29,572 nt of DNA from CAZPXF01 sp964590945 (GTDB lineage Bacteria; Bacillota; Clostridia; Lachnospirales; Lachnospiraceae), in the NCBI GenBank assembly GCA_964590945.1, contig CAZPXF010000018.1:1-29572 (forward strand), read 5' to 3'. Position numbers and translations under genes: made by a program. Position 1 is the stretch's first letter. Each line of letters starts with the position of its first letter. A model generated the notes under the pieces. The model was not told where the DNA came from. It worked only from the letters and a program-made list of their open reading frames with translations, and made no database searches. Below are positions 14,752 through 25,300 of the stretch, in pieces.

Positions 14752-16932
14752 ATGAGTATAATTTTTGATGGCAGCAACAAAACATTTACCCTGCATACAG
14801 AGCATTCAACATACCAGATGCAGATCGACCGGTATGGATATCTTCTTCAGCTTTATTATGGCAGAAAGACAGAGGGATGTATGGACTATCTTCTGACATA
14901 TGCGGACCGGGGATTTTCCGGTAATCCATACGACGCCGGAATGGACCGGACCTATTCCATGGACGTTCTTCCGCAGGAATTTCCATGTAAGGGAACCGGA
15001 GATTACAGGAATACGGCATGCATCATTAAAAATGCAGATGGTTCTCTGGCATGTAATCTGAGGTATCAGAAACATGTGATTCAAAAGGGAAAGTATGCTC
15101 TGGAGCATCTTCCGGCTGTTTACGCGGGGGAAAATGAAGCGGAGACATTGATCATTACAATGAAGGATGCGCTGACGGGAGTGGAGGCGCAGCTTTTGTA
15201 TGGGGTGCTCCCGGATTGTGACGTCATAACCCGAAGTGTTATAATAAAGAATACTGGCGCCGGGAAAATCGTTCTCGAGAAGCTTCAAAGCGCATGTCTT
15301 GATCTGCTTGGGGGCGAATATGATCTGCTTACTTTCTATGGGAGGCATTTGATGGAGCGGCAGCTTCAGAGAGTCCGCGCAGCGCATGGCGCTATGAAGA
15401 TCGGCAGCCGGAGAGGAATCTCCAGCCATCAGTATAATCCGATGCTCATTCTGGCTGATCATGATACCAATGAAGACGCGGGCGACTGCTACAGTATGAG
15501 CCTGGTTTACAGCGGCAATTTTCAGGCTGAGGTTGAGAAGGATCAATTTGACCAGATCAGGGCGTTGATGGGACTTCAGGAAGAGGGATTTTCTTATCCG
15601 CTTGCGCCGGGAGAATCATTTGCCGCGCCGGAAGTGATCCTGTCCTACAGTCAGGCAGGACTGAATAAACTTTCGCAGAATCTTCACCGCTGCATCCGCC
15701 TGCATATATGTCGTGGGAAATATAAAAATGCGGCTCGTCCAATTCTTATAAACAGCTGGGAAGCAGCGTATTTCGACTTTAACGGGGAAACGATCTATCA
15801 GCTTGCAGTGGAAGCAAAGAAGCTTGGGCTTGATATGGTTGTTATGGATGATGGATGGTTTGGAAAGCGAGGCGACGATCTCAGAGGGCTCGGCGACTGG
15901 ACCGTGAATGAGGAGAAGCTTGGGGAGAGCCTGGGTCATCTGATTGAAAGAATCAATGATCTTGGCGTCAGATTTGGAATCTGGTTTGAGCCGGAAGGGA
16001 TCAATGAGGACAGTCAGCTGTACAGGGAGCATCCGGACTGGGTGCTTGCGATACCGGAAAGAAATCCGGTCAGAGCCCGCTATCAGCTTGTATTGGATTT
16101 TTCGAGAAAAGACGTTGTGGATTATATGTTTGACCGGGTGTGCGAAGTGCTTGACCAGGGGAACATTGAATATTTGAAATGGGATATGAACCGGAGCCTT
16201 GAGGATGTGTTTTCGCGCACGGCGGACGACCAGGGAAAGGTCGCCTATGATTATACGATCGGGGTATATGATTTTCTGGAGCGGCTGCTGAGGAAATATC
16301 CGGATATTCTTCTGGAGGGCTGCAGCGGCGGAGGCGGGCGGTTTGACGCCGGAATGCTGTATTACACGCCGCAGATCTGGTGCAGTGATAACACAGATGC
16401 AGTCGAACGATTGAAGATTCAGTACGGGACATCGTTTGGCTATCCGGTTTCAGCGGTTGGTTCCCATGTATCGGCGGTGCCAAATCATCAGACAGGCAGG
16501 GTAACTGCCCTGGAGACCAGAGGCGTTGCCGCAATGTCGGGTACCTTTGGATATGAGCTGAATCCCGGAAAGCTTACGGAGGAAGAAGCCGCGGAAGTCA
16601 AGGATCAGATCGCCCGCTACAGAAGATTTGCGGATCTGATTCAAAAGGGACTGTATTTCCGCCTGACAAATCCATTTGAATGTGAAGCATGCGCATGGGA
16701 ATTTGTTTCGGAGGATCGCTCAGAGGTTCTTTTGAATGTAGTCCAGCAGGATATTCATGGGAATATGCCGGTATGCTATATCCGGCTGAAGGGACTGCGC
16801 CGGGGGAGCATTTACCGGGACAGCGAAACCGGAAGGGAATATCCTTCCGACGCTCTCATGCAGAAAGGGATTCCGATGCCAATGAAAACTGGAGAATATA
16901 ATGCATTTCAAATATATTTTGTTATTGTGTAG
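14752..16932 (+). CDS. aga: GH36 alpha-galactosidase, intracellular
   Basis: The 726-residue enzyme fits the usual length of bacterial GH36 alpha-galactosidases (AgaN/RafA type). It shows the N-terminal beta-supersandwich, then the TIM barrel with NSWEAAYFDFN, VVMDDGWFG, WFEPEGINEDS, LKWDMNR with nucleophile Asp478, LEGCSGGGGRFD, and WCSDNTDA with acid/base Asp546. It removes terminal alpha-1,6-galactose from raffinose, stachyose or melibiose. No signal peptide is present, so the substrate must be imported first. I chose the ATG at 14752 (GGGAG 7 nt upstream) rather than the GTG-like extension to 14656, which lies within the hairpin region. It follows the permeases in the operon. Confidence 0.94.
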   Translation: MSIIFDGSNKTFTLHTEHSTYQMQIDRYGYLLQLYYGRKTEGCMDYLLTYADRGFSGNPYDAGMDRTYSMDVLPQEFPCKGTGDYRNTACIIKNADGSLACNLRYQKHVIQKGKYALEHLPAVYAGENEAETLIITMKDALTGVEAQLLYGVLPDCDVITRSVIIKNTGAGKIVLEKLQSACLDLLGGEYDLLTFYGRHLMERQLQRVRAAHGAMKIGSRRGISSHQYNPMLILADHDTNEDAGDCYSMSLVYSGNFQAEVEKDQFDQIRALMGLQEEGFSYPLAPGESFAAPEVILSYSQAGLNKLSQNLHRCIRLHICRGKYKNAARPILINSWEAAYFDFNGETIYQLAVEAKKLGLDMVVMDDGWFGKRGDDLRGLGDWTVNEEKLGESLGHLIERINDLGVRFGIWFEPEGINEDSQLYREHPDWVLAIPERNPVRARYQLVLDFSRKDVVDYMFDRVCEVLDQGNIEYLKWDMNRSLEDVFSRTADDQGKVAYDYTIGVYDFLERLLRKYPDILLEGCSGGGGRFDAGMLYYTPQIWCSDNTDAVERLKIQYGTSFGYPVSAVGSHVSAVPNHQTGRVTALETRGVAAMSGTFGYELNPGKLTEEEAAEVKDQIARYRRFADLIQKGLYFRLTNPFECEACAWEFVSEDRSEVLLNVVQQDIHGNMPVCYIRLKGLRRGSIYRDSETGREYPSDALMQKGIPMPMKTGEYNAFQIYFVIV

Positions 16933-16964
16933 AAAACTATGGCAGAGTGGAGAGGGACAGGATC

Positions 16965-18842
16965 ATGGCACAACAAAAAAAGAAAAGCAAAAAACAGGAG
17001 AAAACAAACGATCTGATTTTTTATAATAGAATGCAGCGCCACCATGACGAATTGAAGTGGCTGTATATGGAATTGTACAGAAATGAGTCCATGTTTTCGG
17101 AGCTGTGCGATAATCTTTATCGGTTTTACCAGGAACGGAAGCCGGATCTGAAGGCAATGGATCAGGAAAAAGAACAGGATCCGGACTGGTATAAGAAAAA
17201 TGATATGCTCGGCATGATGTTTTACATCGACAATTTTGCCGGGAATATAAAGGGTGTGGAGACAAAGCTGGATTATCTTGAGAAGAGTAATGTGAATTAT
17301 ATCCATCTGATGCCGTTTCTGGATACGGTGGAAGGGAAATCGGACGGCGGATATGCAGTGGCTGATTTCCGTAAGGTCCGGGAGGATCTTGGAACGATGG
17401 ACGATCTTGCTCATCTGACGGATGCATGTCATAAGAGGAAGATCAGCGTATGTATGGACTTTGTCATGAACCATACGTCTGAGGAGCATGAGTGGGCGAA
17501 ACGCGCCCGCGCAGGCGAAGGCGAATACATGAGCCGTTATTTCTTCTTTGACAATCCGGTTATCCCGGAGCAGTTTGAGAAGACGGTTCCGCAGGTGTTT
17601 CCGACGTCGGCGCCGGGGAATTTCACGTGGCTCCCCGATTGCGGACACTATGTTATGACCACATTCTATCCTTACCAGTGGGATCTGAATTACGGCAATC
17701 CGCGCGTATTCAACGAGATGATGTACAATTTTCTGTATCTTGCGAATAAAGGAATTGATATTATCCGGATCGATGCTGTACCATATATCTGGAAGGAACT
17801 GGGGACGCAGTGCAGAAACCTTGGCCGTGTACATACGATCGTGCGGCTTATGCGAATGATCGGGGAAATCGTGTGTCCGAGCGTTATTCTGCTCGGCGAG
17901 GTTGTCATGGAACCGGAAAAGGTAGTGCCGTATTTCGGCACGGTGGAAAAGCCGGAGTGCCATATGCTCTACAATGTAACGACGATGGCAACGACGTGGC
18001 ATACCGTTGCGACGAGAGACGTCCGGCTTCTAAAGAAGCAGCTTGATATTGTAAATGCGCTCCCGAAGAACTATGTGTTCCTGAACTACCTCCGCTGCCA
18101 TGATGACATTGGATGGGGCCTTGATTACGGCGGACTGATGAGCATGGGGATCGGCGAGGTTTCGCACAAGCAGTACCTGAACGATTATTTCCGGGGGTAT
18201 GCCGGGGGAAGCAACAGCAGGGGCGAGCTGTACAATGCGGATCCGGTCACAAAGGATGCAAGATTCTGTGCGACAACCGCCTCTATGTGCGGCATTGAAA
18301 AAGCCGGATTCGAGGGTGATGAGGCTGCAATGGAGAGAGCGATCCAGTTGGATGTCATGCTGCATGCTTATATGTTTATGCAGTCGGGCATCCCGGTGCT
18401 TTACAGCGGCGATGAGATCGGTCAGGTGAACGATTATACATACAAAGAGGATCCCAATAAGGCAGCCGATTCCCGTTATATCCACAGAGGAAAGATGCGG
18501 TGGGATCTGGCGGAAAATATTGAGGATGAGACGACTGTTGAGGGAAGGATTTTCCAGGGGCTTTGCAAGCTGGAACAAATACGCAAATCAGAGAAGATAT
18601 TTATGACGAACGCGGATACATGGACAGTGGAGACGTGGGATCCAGGCGTTCTGTGTATCGGAAGATATTATGATGGAGATAAGATGTTTGGCCTTTTCAA
18701 TTTCAGCGAATTTGACAAGACGGCATGGATCAATGAGACGGACGGAGAGTATGTCGATCTGATCGGGGGACAGAAAATGCGGGCTTGCGGCGTTAACATT
18801 CCTGCATATGGATTTTATTATTTAAAGAAGATAAATGAATAA
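16965..18842 (+). CDS. GH13 amylosucrase-type enzyme (sucrose hydrolase / amylosucrase-like)
   Basis: The 625-residue protein has the GH13 subfamily 4 layout: an N-terminal helical domain (1-90), SDGGYAVADFRKVREDLGT, MDFVMNHTSEEHEWA, DIIRIDAVPYIWKELGTQC with nucleophile Asp270, LLGEVV with acid/base Glu312, and RCHDDIGWG with Asp380. This set is characteristic of amylosucrase and sucrose hydrolase, which attack the glucosyl bond of sucrose to make alpha-glucan, isomers or glucose plus fructose. It occupies the operon slot where streptococcal msm/raf operons carry sucrose phosphorylase (gtfA). The start at 16965 has AGAGGG 8 nt upstream. Whether it polymerises or hydrolyses cannot be read from sequence. 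The gap to fructokinase is 21 nt. Confidence 0.85.
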   Translation: MAQQKKKSKKQEKTNDLIFYNRMQRHHDELKWLYMELYRNESMFSELCDNLYRFYQERKPDLKAMDQEKEQDPDWYKKNDMLGMMFYIDNFAGNIKGVETKLDYLEKSNVNYIHLMPFLDTVEGKSDGGYAVADFRKVREDLGTMDDLAHLTDACHKRKISVCMDFVMNHTSEEHEWAKRARAGEGEYMSRYFFFDNPVIPEQFEKTVPQVFPTSAPGNFTWLPDCGHYVMTTFYPYQWDLNYGNPRVFNEMMYNFLYLANKGIDIIRIDAVPYIWKELGTQCRNLGRVHTIVRLMRMIGEIVCPSVILLGEVVMEPEKVVPYFGTVEKPECHMLYNVTTMATTWHTVATRDVRLLKKQLDIVNALPKNYVFLNYLRCHDDIGWGLDYGGLMSMGIGEVSHKQYLNDYFRGYAGGSNSRGELYNADPVTKDARFCATTASMCGIEKAGFEGDEAAMERAIQLDVMLHAYMFMQSGIPVLYSGDEIGQVNDYTYKEDPNKAADSRYIHRGKMRWDLAENIEDETTVEGRIFQGLCKLEQIRKSEKIFMTNADTWTVETWDPGVLCIGRYYDGDKMFGLFNFSEFDKTAWINETDGEYVDLIGGQKMRACGVNIPAYGFYYLKKINE

Positions 18843-18863
18843 TTATACTGGAGGATTATAGGA

Positions 18864-19829
18864 ATGAAAAAATATGATATCACAGCGCTCGGAGAATTAC
18901 TGATCGATTTTACGGAGAATGGGATTACGCCTCAGGGGAATCCGCTTCTCGAGGCGAACCCGGGAGGCGCCCCGTGCAATGTGCTTTCGATGTTGAAGCG
19001 TCTTGGACATGAGGTTGCATTTATCGGCAAGATTGGCGACGATATGTTTGGAACGCAGCTTGAGAACGCTCTTTTGGAGGTTGGAATTGACACGGCGGGG
19101 CTGAAAAAGGATGCGGAGGTTCACACGACGCTGGCTTTTGTGCATACGCTTGAGGGAGGAGACCGGGAATTTTCCTTCTACCGCAGGCCGGGTGCAGACA
19201 TGATGCTGAGAGAAGACGAGCTGGACGAGGAAATGATCAGGAACAGCCGGATCTTCCATTTTGGTTCGCTTTCCATGACCGATGAGCCATGCAGGTCAGC
19301 CACAAAGAGGGCGGTTGCGGTTGCAGAAGAAGCAGGAATCCTCCGTTCCTTCGATCCGAATTTAAGAGAACCGCTGTGGGGATCTCTGGATGAGGCGCAC
19401 GATGAGATCGACTATGGGATGCGTCATTGCGATATTCTGAAGATTTCTGACAATGAGATCATCTGGTTTACCGGGGAGGGTGACTTTGATAAGGGGATCC
19501 GGATCCTGCAGGAAACCTACCATATTCCGCTGATCCTTCTTTCAATGGGGCCAGGCGGAAGCCGCGCGTACACGAAAGATCTTCGCGTGGAGGTTCCGGC
19601 GGTTCTTCAGGAAAATACGATCGAGACGACCGGGGCGGGCGATACCTTCGGCGCATGTATTCTTCATTATGTCCTGGAGAATGGCTGGAAGGAATACGGC
19701 GAGGATGATCTGAAGACTATGCTGGCGTTTGCAAACGCCGCAGCGTCCATCGTGACCACGAGAAAAGGCGCGCTCCGTGTGATGCCGGCAAAGGAAGAAG
19801 TCGAGGCGATGCTTTCATACAGCGAATAA
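18864..19829 (+). CDS. scrK: Fructokinase (PfkB/ribokinase family)
   Basis: The 321-residue kinase has both PfkB signatures: NPGGAPCNVLSMLKRLGHEV near the N-terminus and TTGAGDTFGACIL (255-267) with catalytic Asp260 near the C-terminus. DITALGELLIDF at the start and the FYRRPGADM loop are typical of fructokinases. It phosphorylates fructose released from sucrose to fructose-6-phosphate for glycolysis. It is the last gene of the transporter operon; GGAGG lies 10 nt upstream of the ATG and a large stem-loop follows the stop. Confidence 0.93.
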   Translation: MKKYDITALGELLIDFTENGITPQGNPLLEANPGGAPCNVLSMLKRLGHEVAFIGKIGDDMFGTQLENALLEVGIDTAGLKKDAEVHTTLAFVHTLEGGDREFSFYRRPGADMMLREDELDEEMIRNSRIFHFGSLSMTDEPCRSATKRAVAVAEEAGILRSFDPNLREPLWGSLDEAHDEIDYGMRHCDILKISDNEIIWFTGEGDFDKGIRILQETYHIPLILLSMGPGGSRAYTKDLRVEVPAVLQENTIETTGAGDTFGACILHYVLENGWKEYGEDDLKTMLAFANAAASIVTTRKGALRVMPAKEEVEAMLSYSE

Positions 19830-19840
19830 TAAGATAAATC

Positions 19841-19884
19841 CGGGCATTGCAAAATCATCCTGTCAGATGATGGAGCAATGCCCG
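19841..19884 (+). terminator. Two-part stem-loop ending the sugar operon
   Basis: CGGGCATTGC (19841-19850) pairs with GCAATGCCCG (19875-19884), and ATCATC (19854-19859) with GATGAT (19866-19871) forms an inner stem. It sits 12 nt after the fructokinase stop. The T run is weak (CGTTCCATTCAT). Confidence 0.65.
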
Positions 19885-19974
19885 CGTTCCATTCATAGAA
19901 AAATCAAGGAAAAAATTCCCGGTTCCGCGCGCCGGAATGAATTCCATCATAAATGAATTCGTGCAAATCCACTC

Positions 19975-20003
19975 TTTAAAAATTCTTTATTTCCATGTAT
20001 ACT
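19975..20003 (+). promoter_or_regulatory. Probable promoter of the condensin-like operon
   Basis: TTTAAA (19975-19980) and TATACT (19998-20003) are 17 bp apart. The -10 box overlaps the ATG at 19995, which argues that translation starts further downstream. Confidence 0.55.
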
Positions 20004-20025
20004 AAAACCAACTATGAGATCAATG

Positions 20026-20044
20026 ATCCGGCGATCCGCCGGAT
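20026..20044 (+). other. Small hairpin just before the ribosome binding site of the JetA-like gene
   Basis: ATCCGGC (20026-20032) and GCCGGAT (20038-20044) form a perfect stem with a 5-nt loop. AGGAG follows at 20048-20052. Confidence 0.5.
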
Positions 20045-20057
20045 GGCAGGAGTTTCC

Positions 20058-21647
20058 ATGCAAGAAGAATTTCGTATGACACATGACATTGTAGACGATC
20101 ATGGCGCAAGAATGCAGAACCTGATGAAATATTATCCTTTCTTTGTGCTGTCGCAGACAACCTTCGCACAATACCAGGACGGCAGATACGGCCAATTGGA
20201 TATGGCGTATATCACTATGGCAGTTCTGCGTTTTTTTATTGAGGAAAATAATTTCAAAGAGCGCGACGTAAGGTATTCGGATTATGCGGATTTTCTGCGC
20301 GCGCTTTTAAAAAGGGATTTCTCCCTTGTCCTTGCGGAGGATGAGGAGAAGGACCTTTTTTCCTGTATTTTTGATAAATTGAGGAACGACGGAAGACCGT
20401 TCGAGTTCCGGTATTTCGATCCTGTAGATAAAAAGCGCAGGACGATCCGTATGAGGCTGATCGACAGCCGACTTGAGGACGGGCAGGTGCTCTATTCGAT
20501 CACGCCGGACGCGGTAAGCTTTTATCTGGATACGAAGGAAGTGCAGGATGAGAGTACGATCAGTGTCGAGCAGCTTCTTCTTGAAAAGCTGATCCGTTCC
20601 AGCAATTTTCGCGGTGGCGCCGAGGTCGTGCGCCGAATCAACAGTGAAGTCAGCAAATTAAAATACAGAAAGAACGAGGTTCTGAATCTTCTGAGCATGG
20701 ACGTATTTGAGGGCATGCAGGCGTATGAGAACTTCCAGAAGACAGGCATCCGGTGGTTTGACGAGGAGCAGAAGCTGTTTCGCAAGAACATGGAGCTGAT
20801 CCGAAAGGCGCTGGAGCGTGCGGAGGCCGATGAGAGAAAGGGAGATTATGACAGCGGCTATTACCAGTCGATCCGTGAGCTGTATTCTCTGGATGTGGAG
20901 CTGAAAAGGGCGATGACGCGCCATGCGGAGCTTCTTTCGGAGTGCACGGATCTGCAGAAGAAAGCGGATCAGATCGTACATAAGGCAAAGATCGGCTCTC
21001 TTAGAAGCTCCTTCGATTTCCAGGCGGCGCTCCGGCGGTGCATGGAGAGCGACCGGGCGGATCTTCTTGGCGCGCTGGTATTTCCGATTCTGAAGCTGAA
21101 TGCGAAAAAGACGTTCCAGATGCGGCGGCTGGATGATATGCTGACCTGGCGGGAGGAAGAGCGCGAGATGTCGGAAAAGGTCGGGGAAGGAAAGGAAGAA
21201 GTTTATCTCTATGAGGACGAGATCGAGGAGGAACGCATTTCCCACAATTACGGGCTGTTCCTAAGAGCGCTGTTTGACGAGCTTCTTGAAAAAAGTTTTC
21301 TGGAGCTGGAGGAATACATCCGGGTTTTGGAGGCAAAGCTTGGAAATATAAGGAAAAATGCAGATTTCTACAGCTTCCTTGTCCTGTTGAATCTGAAAAG
21401 CAGATACGTGATCCGGGAGGTATTGAAGAAGCCGGATACATTTTTAGAAGAAATCCTGTGTGACTGCTGTAAGAACGAGGAGTCATGGGAGAAATATCTG
21501 GAACTGGATTTTTGCGTCATACCGGATGCGGCGGGCGGGGAGCTTTCGCTGGCTGACGATATGTCCGTGACCCGTATGACGTTTTGCTGCAGGGATGCAG
21601 ATATCAGGAAGCAGGAGGTGAGCTTAGATGGACAACCGCAGTCTTGA
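20058..21647 (+). CDS. JetA/MukF-like subunit of an SMC (condensin-like) complex (DUF5716-like)
   Basis: The 529-residue protein resembles the Wadjet JetA family (listed from memory as DUF5716), the kleisin-like partner of an SMC ATPase. The N-terminal part (YYPFFVLSQTTFAQYQDG, then YITMAVLRFFIEEN) looks like a winged helix; the middle (about 180-330) is charged and helical, and the last 150 residues are helical with the LNLKSRYVIREVLKKP stretch that could bind the ATPase head. I chose ATG 20058 because AGGAG is 5 nt upstream; the first in-frame ATG at 19995 has no ribosome binding site and lies in the promoter (it would add 21 residues). The gene overlaps the next one by 20 nt. Remote similarity makes the subunit name an inference, strengthened by gene order. 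Confidence 0.8.
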   Translation: MQEEFRMTHDIVDDHGARMQNLMKYYPFFVLSQTTFAQYQDGRYGQLDMAYITMAVLRFFIEENNFKERDVRYSDYADFLRALLKRDFSLVLAEDEEKDLFSCIFDKLRNDGRPFEFRYFDPVDKKRRTIRMRLIDSRLEDGQVLYSITPDAVSFYLDTKEVQDESTISVEQLLLEKLIRSSNFRGGAEVVRRINSEVSKLKYRKNEVLNLLSMDVFEGMQAYENFQKTGIRWFDEEQKLFRKNMELIRKALERAEADERKGDYDSGYYQSIRELYSLDVELKRAMTRHAELLSECTDLQKKADQIVHKAKIGSLRSSFDFQAALRRCMESDRADLLGALVFPILKLNAKKTFQMRRLDDMLTWREEEREMSEKVGEGKEEVYLYEDEIEEERISHNYGLFLRALFDELLEKSFLELEEYIRVLEAKLGNIRKNADFYSFLVLLNLKSRYVIREVLKKPDTFLEEILCDCCKNEESWEKYLELDFCVIPDAAGGELSLADDMSVTRMTFCCRDADIRKQEVSLDGQPQS

Positions 21648-22386
21648 CCGGGCGCTGGATGTGATGACCGGTCTGCTGAATGGAGAAGAGATACGGGGCG
21701 ATAAAGGCGGCAATATCGCTCTTTATGAAGAGTATATGAATAATCCGGAGGTTTACCAGATCGTCCGGCAGATGGTAAAGAAGATGAATCTGAATCTGTA
21801 CGAGTACGGCGGAGGACTGTATCTGACGGCGGGGGACAATAACCGGGTGTTTGGCTATACCAATGAAGAGCTGAGGAAGCTTTTGGGCGTTCGTCTGAAC
21901 CGGGAGCTGTTCCTGTGCTATTTTATCATTTATATTGTGATGACCCGGTTTTATACGGATTCCGGCACATATAACTTTGTGGAGTATATCAAGGCGGACG
22001 ATGTGATACAGGGAGTGACAGAGGCGCTTTCGTATGTGACGGCAAGCCTCCATGTGCTTGTGGATGACGAGGTTTCCGAGGAGAGCTTTCAGATGATGGC
22101 AAGGATCTGGGGAGATATGCCGGTCATGTCGGGCGACGACCAGTTATCCTTACGCTCCTCCAGAAATTCGCAGGCGGGATATGTCAAGAGGGTTCTCAAC
22201 TTCCTCGTGGAGCAGGAGCTTCTGATAGAAGCCGACGGGCGGTATTATCCGAAAGACCGCCTGAGGGCAGTGACAGAAAATTATTTTGAAGAATATAAAG
22301 GGAAGCTGTATCGGATCTTGAGCCGTCAGACGGACAGAAAGGAGGAAGCCGGCAATGCCATATATAAACAGGATACGGGTGAATAA
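21628..22386 (+). CDS. JetB/MukE-like subunit of the SMC complex (DUF6063-like)
   Basis: The 252-residue protein is of the size of JetB/MukE proteins (about 200-250). It has winged-helix-like segments: NREL then FLCYFIIYIVMTRFYTDSGT in the middle and YVKRVLNFLVEQELLIEADG with a RYYPKDRLRAV wing near the C-terminus. MukE-like proteins sit between the kleisin and the SMC head. Recognition is mainly by length, this wHTH pattern and gene order; the DUF name is from memory. AGGAGGTGA precedes the ATG, and the gene overlaps both neighbours (20 nt upstream, 32 nt downstream), so the three subunits are made in fixed ratio. Confidence 0.78.
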   Translation: MDNRSLDRALDVMTGLLNGEEIRGDKGGNIALYEEYMNNPEVYQIVRQMVKKMNLNLYEYGGGLYLTAGDNNRVFGYTNEELRKLLGVRLNRELFLCYFIIYIVMTRFYTDSGTYNFVEYIKADDVIQGVTEALSYVTASLHVLVDDEVSEESFQMMARIWGDMPVMSGDDQLSLRSSRNSQAGYVKRVLNFLVEQELLIEADGRYYPKDRLRAVTENYFEEYKGKLYRILSRQTDRKEEAGNAIYKQDTGE

Positions 22387-25300
22387 TGTTAAATACAATT
22401 TCGGCACTCAGTATTATGATGATTTTATTATGCGTCTGTCCGGGAAAAATACGATCTACGATCTGGCGAACGGCGGCGGCAAGAGCGTGCTCCTTCTGCT
22501 GCTGATGCAGAATATGATCCCGAACTGTACTCTGGACGAGAAGCAGCCAATCGAGAAGCTGTTCCGCCCGGAGTGCGGGAACACAGTGATCCATTCCATG
22601 ATCGAATGGCAGCTCAATAAAAACAATATCGTCCACGGACTCCGCTATATGACGACCGGGTTCTGCGCGAGAAAAGCGCGCGAGGGAGCAAAGGAGGAGC
22701 GGACGAACCGGGAGACGGCGGCGGTGGAATATTTTAACTATGTTATTTTCTACCGGAATTTTAACGACAACGACCTGAAAAATCTGCCGCTTGTAAATGG
22801 CAGGGAGCGCGTGACCTATCAGGGACTCAAAGCGTACCTGCGGGAGCTTGGCAGGAAAAATAACGGCCTGGAAGTGCATATTTTCGAGCGGAAGGGCGAT
22901 TACCAGCGGTTTGTCGCGCAGTACGGCATTTACGAGAGCGAGTGGGAGATCATCCGCGGGATCAATAAGACGGAGGGACATGTCCGTACGTATTTCGAGA
23001 CGAACTACCGGACGACGAGAAAGGTTGTCGAGGATCTTCTGATCGAGGAGATCATTCAGAAATCCTTCTATATGAAATCTGAGGGCGAGGGGCAGCAGGA
23101 GAACATGGCGAACGTCCTTTTGGATATCAAGGACAAGCTGGCGGAGCTTTCAAAGAAGAAGAGCGAGATCGCCGGATTTACAAGGCAGGAGGAAGCGCTT
23201 ACAAGCTTTATCGCACGGATCCGTAAGCTCCAGAATATGTATCAGGACAAGAGCGATCTGGAAAACAGTATTGTAAGGGCGTTCAACACGAGCATCCGGG
23301 AGAAGGCCGGGAAGGAAAATGAAAAGGAGGAGCTTCTCCATACGCAGGAGTTTATGAAGAATAAGGCGCGCGAGATCAGCAGAAATATCGATACGGCGCT
23401 TGTGCAGTCGGAGGAAGTGATTCTTGCATCCATGGAGGCTGACCGGAAGGACGTGAAGGAGAAGCTGGAGGCATTTCAGAAATCGGCCGGGGAAGCGGAA
23501 AAGAACCTGAATTTTCTGGAGAGCGCGAATCATTACCTGGACTATCTGGAGATTAAGCGCCAGCGCGGCGAGAACCGGATCGCGATGGAGCATATGCAGG
23601 ATAATGAGGAGGAGCTTTTGCAGGCGCTGAAAACTCTGGCGGGACAGGTTCGCGCAAAGCTGGATGAGCGGACGAAGGAACTTGGCGCGGCAAAGGAGGA
23701 GCTGCGAAAAGAAGAGGAAGCGCAGAGCCTTACTCTTGAACAGGAAAGAAACGCCCTTAGAAAAGCGGAGATCGCCCTTGCGGTAGCGGAAAATACGGGG
23801 AAGGGGCTGGAAGAAAAGGAAGCGGCGCTTCAAAAAGAGCTCCAGATCTATGAGGCGCGTCTGGGAGTGCTTGTGTTCACAGGCGATGAGGAGGCGTACC
23901 AGAAGGACGAGGATCGGAACAAAGAGAACGGGGAGCGCCTGGAAAAGCTTTTCAAGGAGCAGACAGGACTCCATGACCGCCTTACGAATATCCGTATGCG
24001 GCTGTCCGGGATCAAATATGAGCGCGAAAAGGAGACGGACGCGCTGGAAAATGTACAGGCGTTCCTGAAGGAATACCAGAGCCGGAAATCGCGGGCGGAT
24101 GGCTGGAAGGATATTTATCAGGCAAAGACGCTGGAGAATCTGGAAACGCAGATCATGCAGGCGCTGTGCAGATGCGACCGGAAGCTTTCCCAAAATGGGG
24201 AACGTACCGAGGAGCTTCGGATGCTTTTGCATCGGATGAACAGCGGACATATGGTTTTGCAGCCGGAGGGCATCACAGAGCTGAAGGAGTGGCTGGAACG
24301 CCATTATCCGGGGGCGGCGGTTACCGGAATCGAGTATCTGGAAAGCCTGGCTCCGGAAGATGCAGAAGCAGCGCTCGGTATGCACCCGCTGCTCCCTTAC
24401 AGTATTCTGATCCAGAAATACTATGAGGAGATCACCGGAGATCCGTATCTGAAAGAGACAAAATTTGCGGACTATGCGATCCCGCTTATCGACGCGGAAT
24501 GTATCAGCGGGCAGAAGATCTTATTCTATCCGTCGGAAATGGATTTTGCGGCGTACAGAAATCCTTCCTTTTATAATGAAGCGTCGCAGAAAAAAGAGAA
24601 GCAGGCAGTGGAGGATGCGATAGAGGCTTTATCCGTGGAACAGGCGAAGCTTCGTGAAAACAAGGCGGTTCTTGCACATGATCTGAGAGAGGTCGTCGTA
24701 TTTCTTGAAGAATACCAGATGCGCTCGGAGGAAGCGCGCGCGCGGCACGAGACTGTGCGCGGCAGTCTGAAACGTCTGGATCAGGAGGAAGAGCAGCTTC
24801 TTTTGGAAATGGGGGAGAAAAAAGAGCGTCTCGGGACTGTGGAGCTGAGCATCTCGGAGCTGCGGGAGGAATGCGAACGGATCGGACGGCGCAGGAAGAA
24901 CTTTGAAGCGGCCCTTGGACTTCAGAAGGAGATCGCCGCGCTCCATCAGGATAAAAAAGAAAAAGAGATGGAGATACAGGATTTCAAAGAGGACGTACGG
25001 ATGAGCCGGGAGGCGGCCAAGGCGGAGGAAAAGGCTCTTGCAGATATAGAAAAACGCCTGCAAAATACAGATGACCAGCGAAAGAAACTTCTGGAAAACT
25101 GGGAGAAAAACTATCAGCGGTATTTTGAGGAAGGGCCGATAAAAGAAAGCACGCTTTCCTTTGCAGAGCTGGATTCAGAGTTTCAGGGAAAAAGAGCGGC
25201 ATTTGAGCAGCGTAATTCGGATTTTGAAGATAAAAAGAAGCTGGATGAGAGCTATCAGGCCTCTATGGATAAGGAACTTGAGCTGATCCATTACCGGGGA

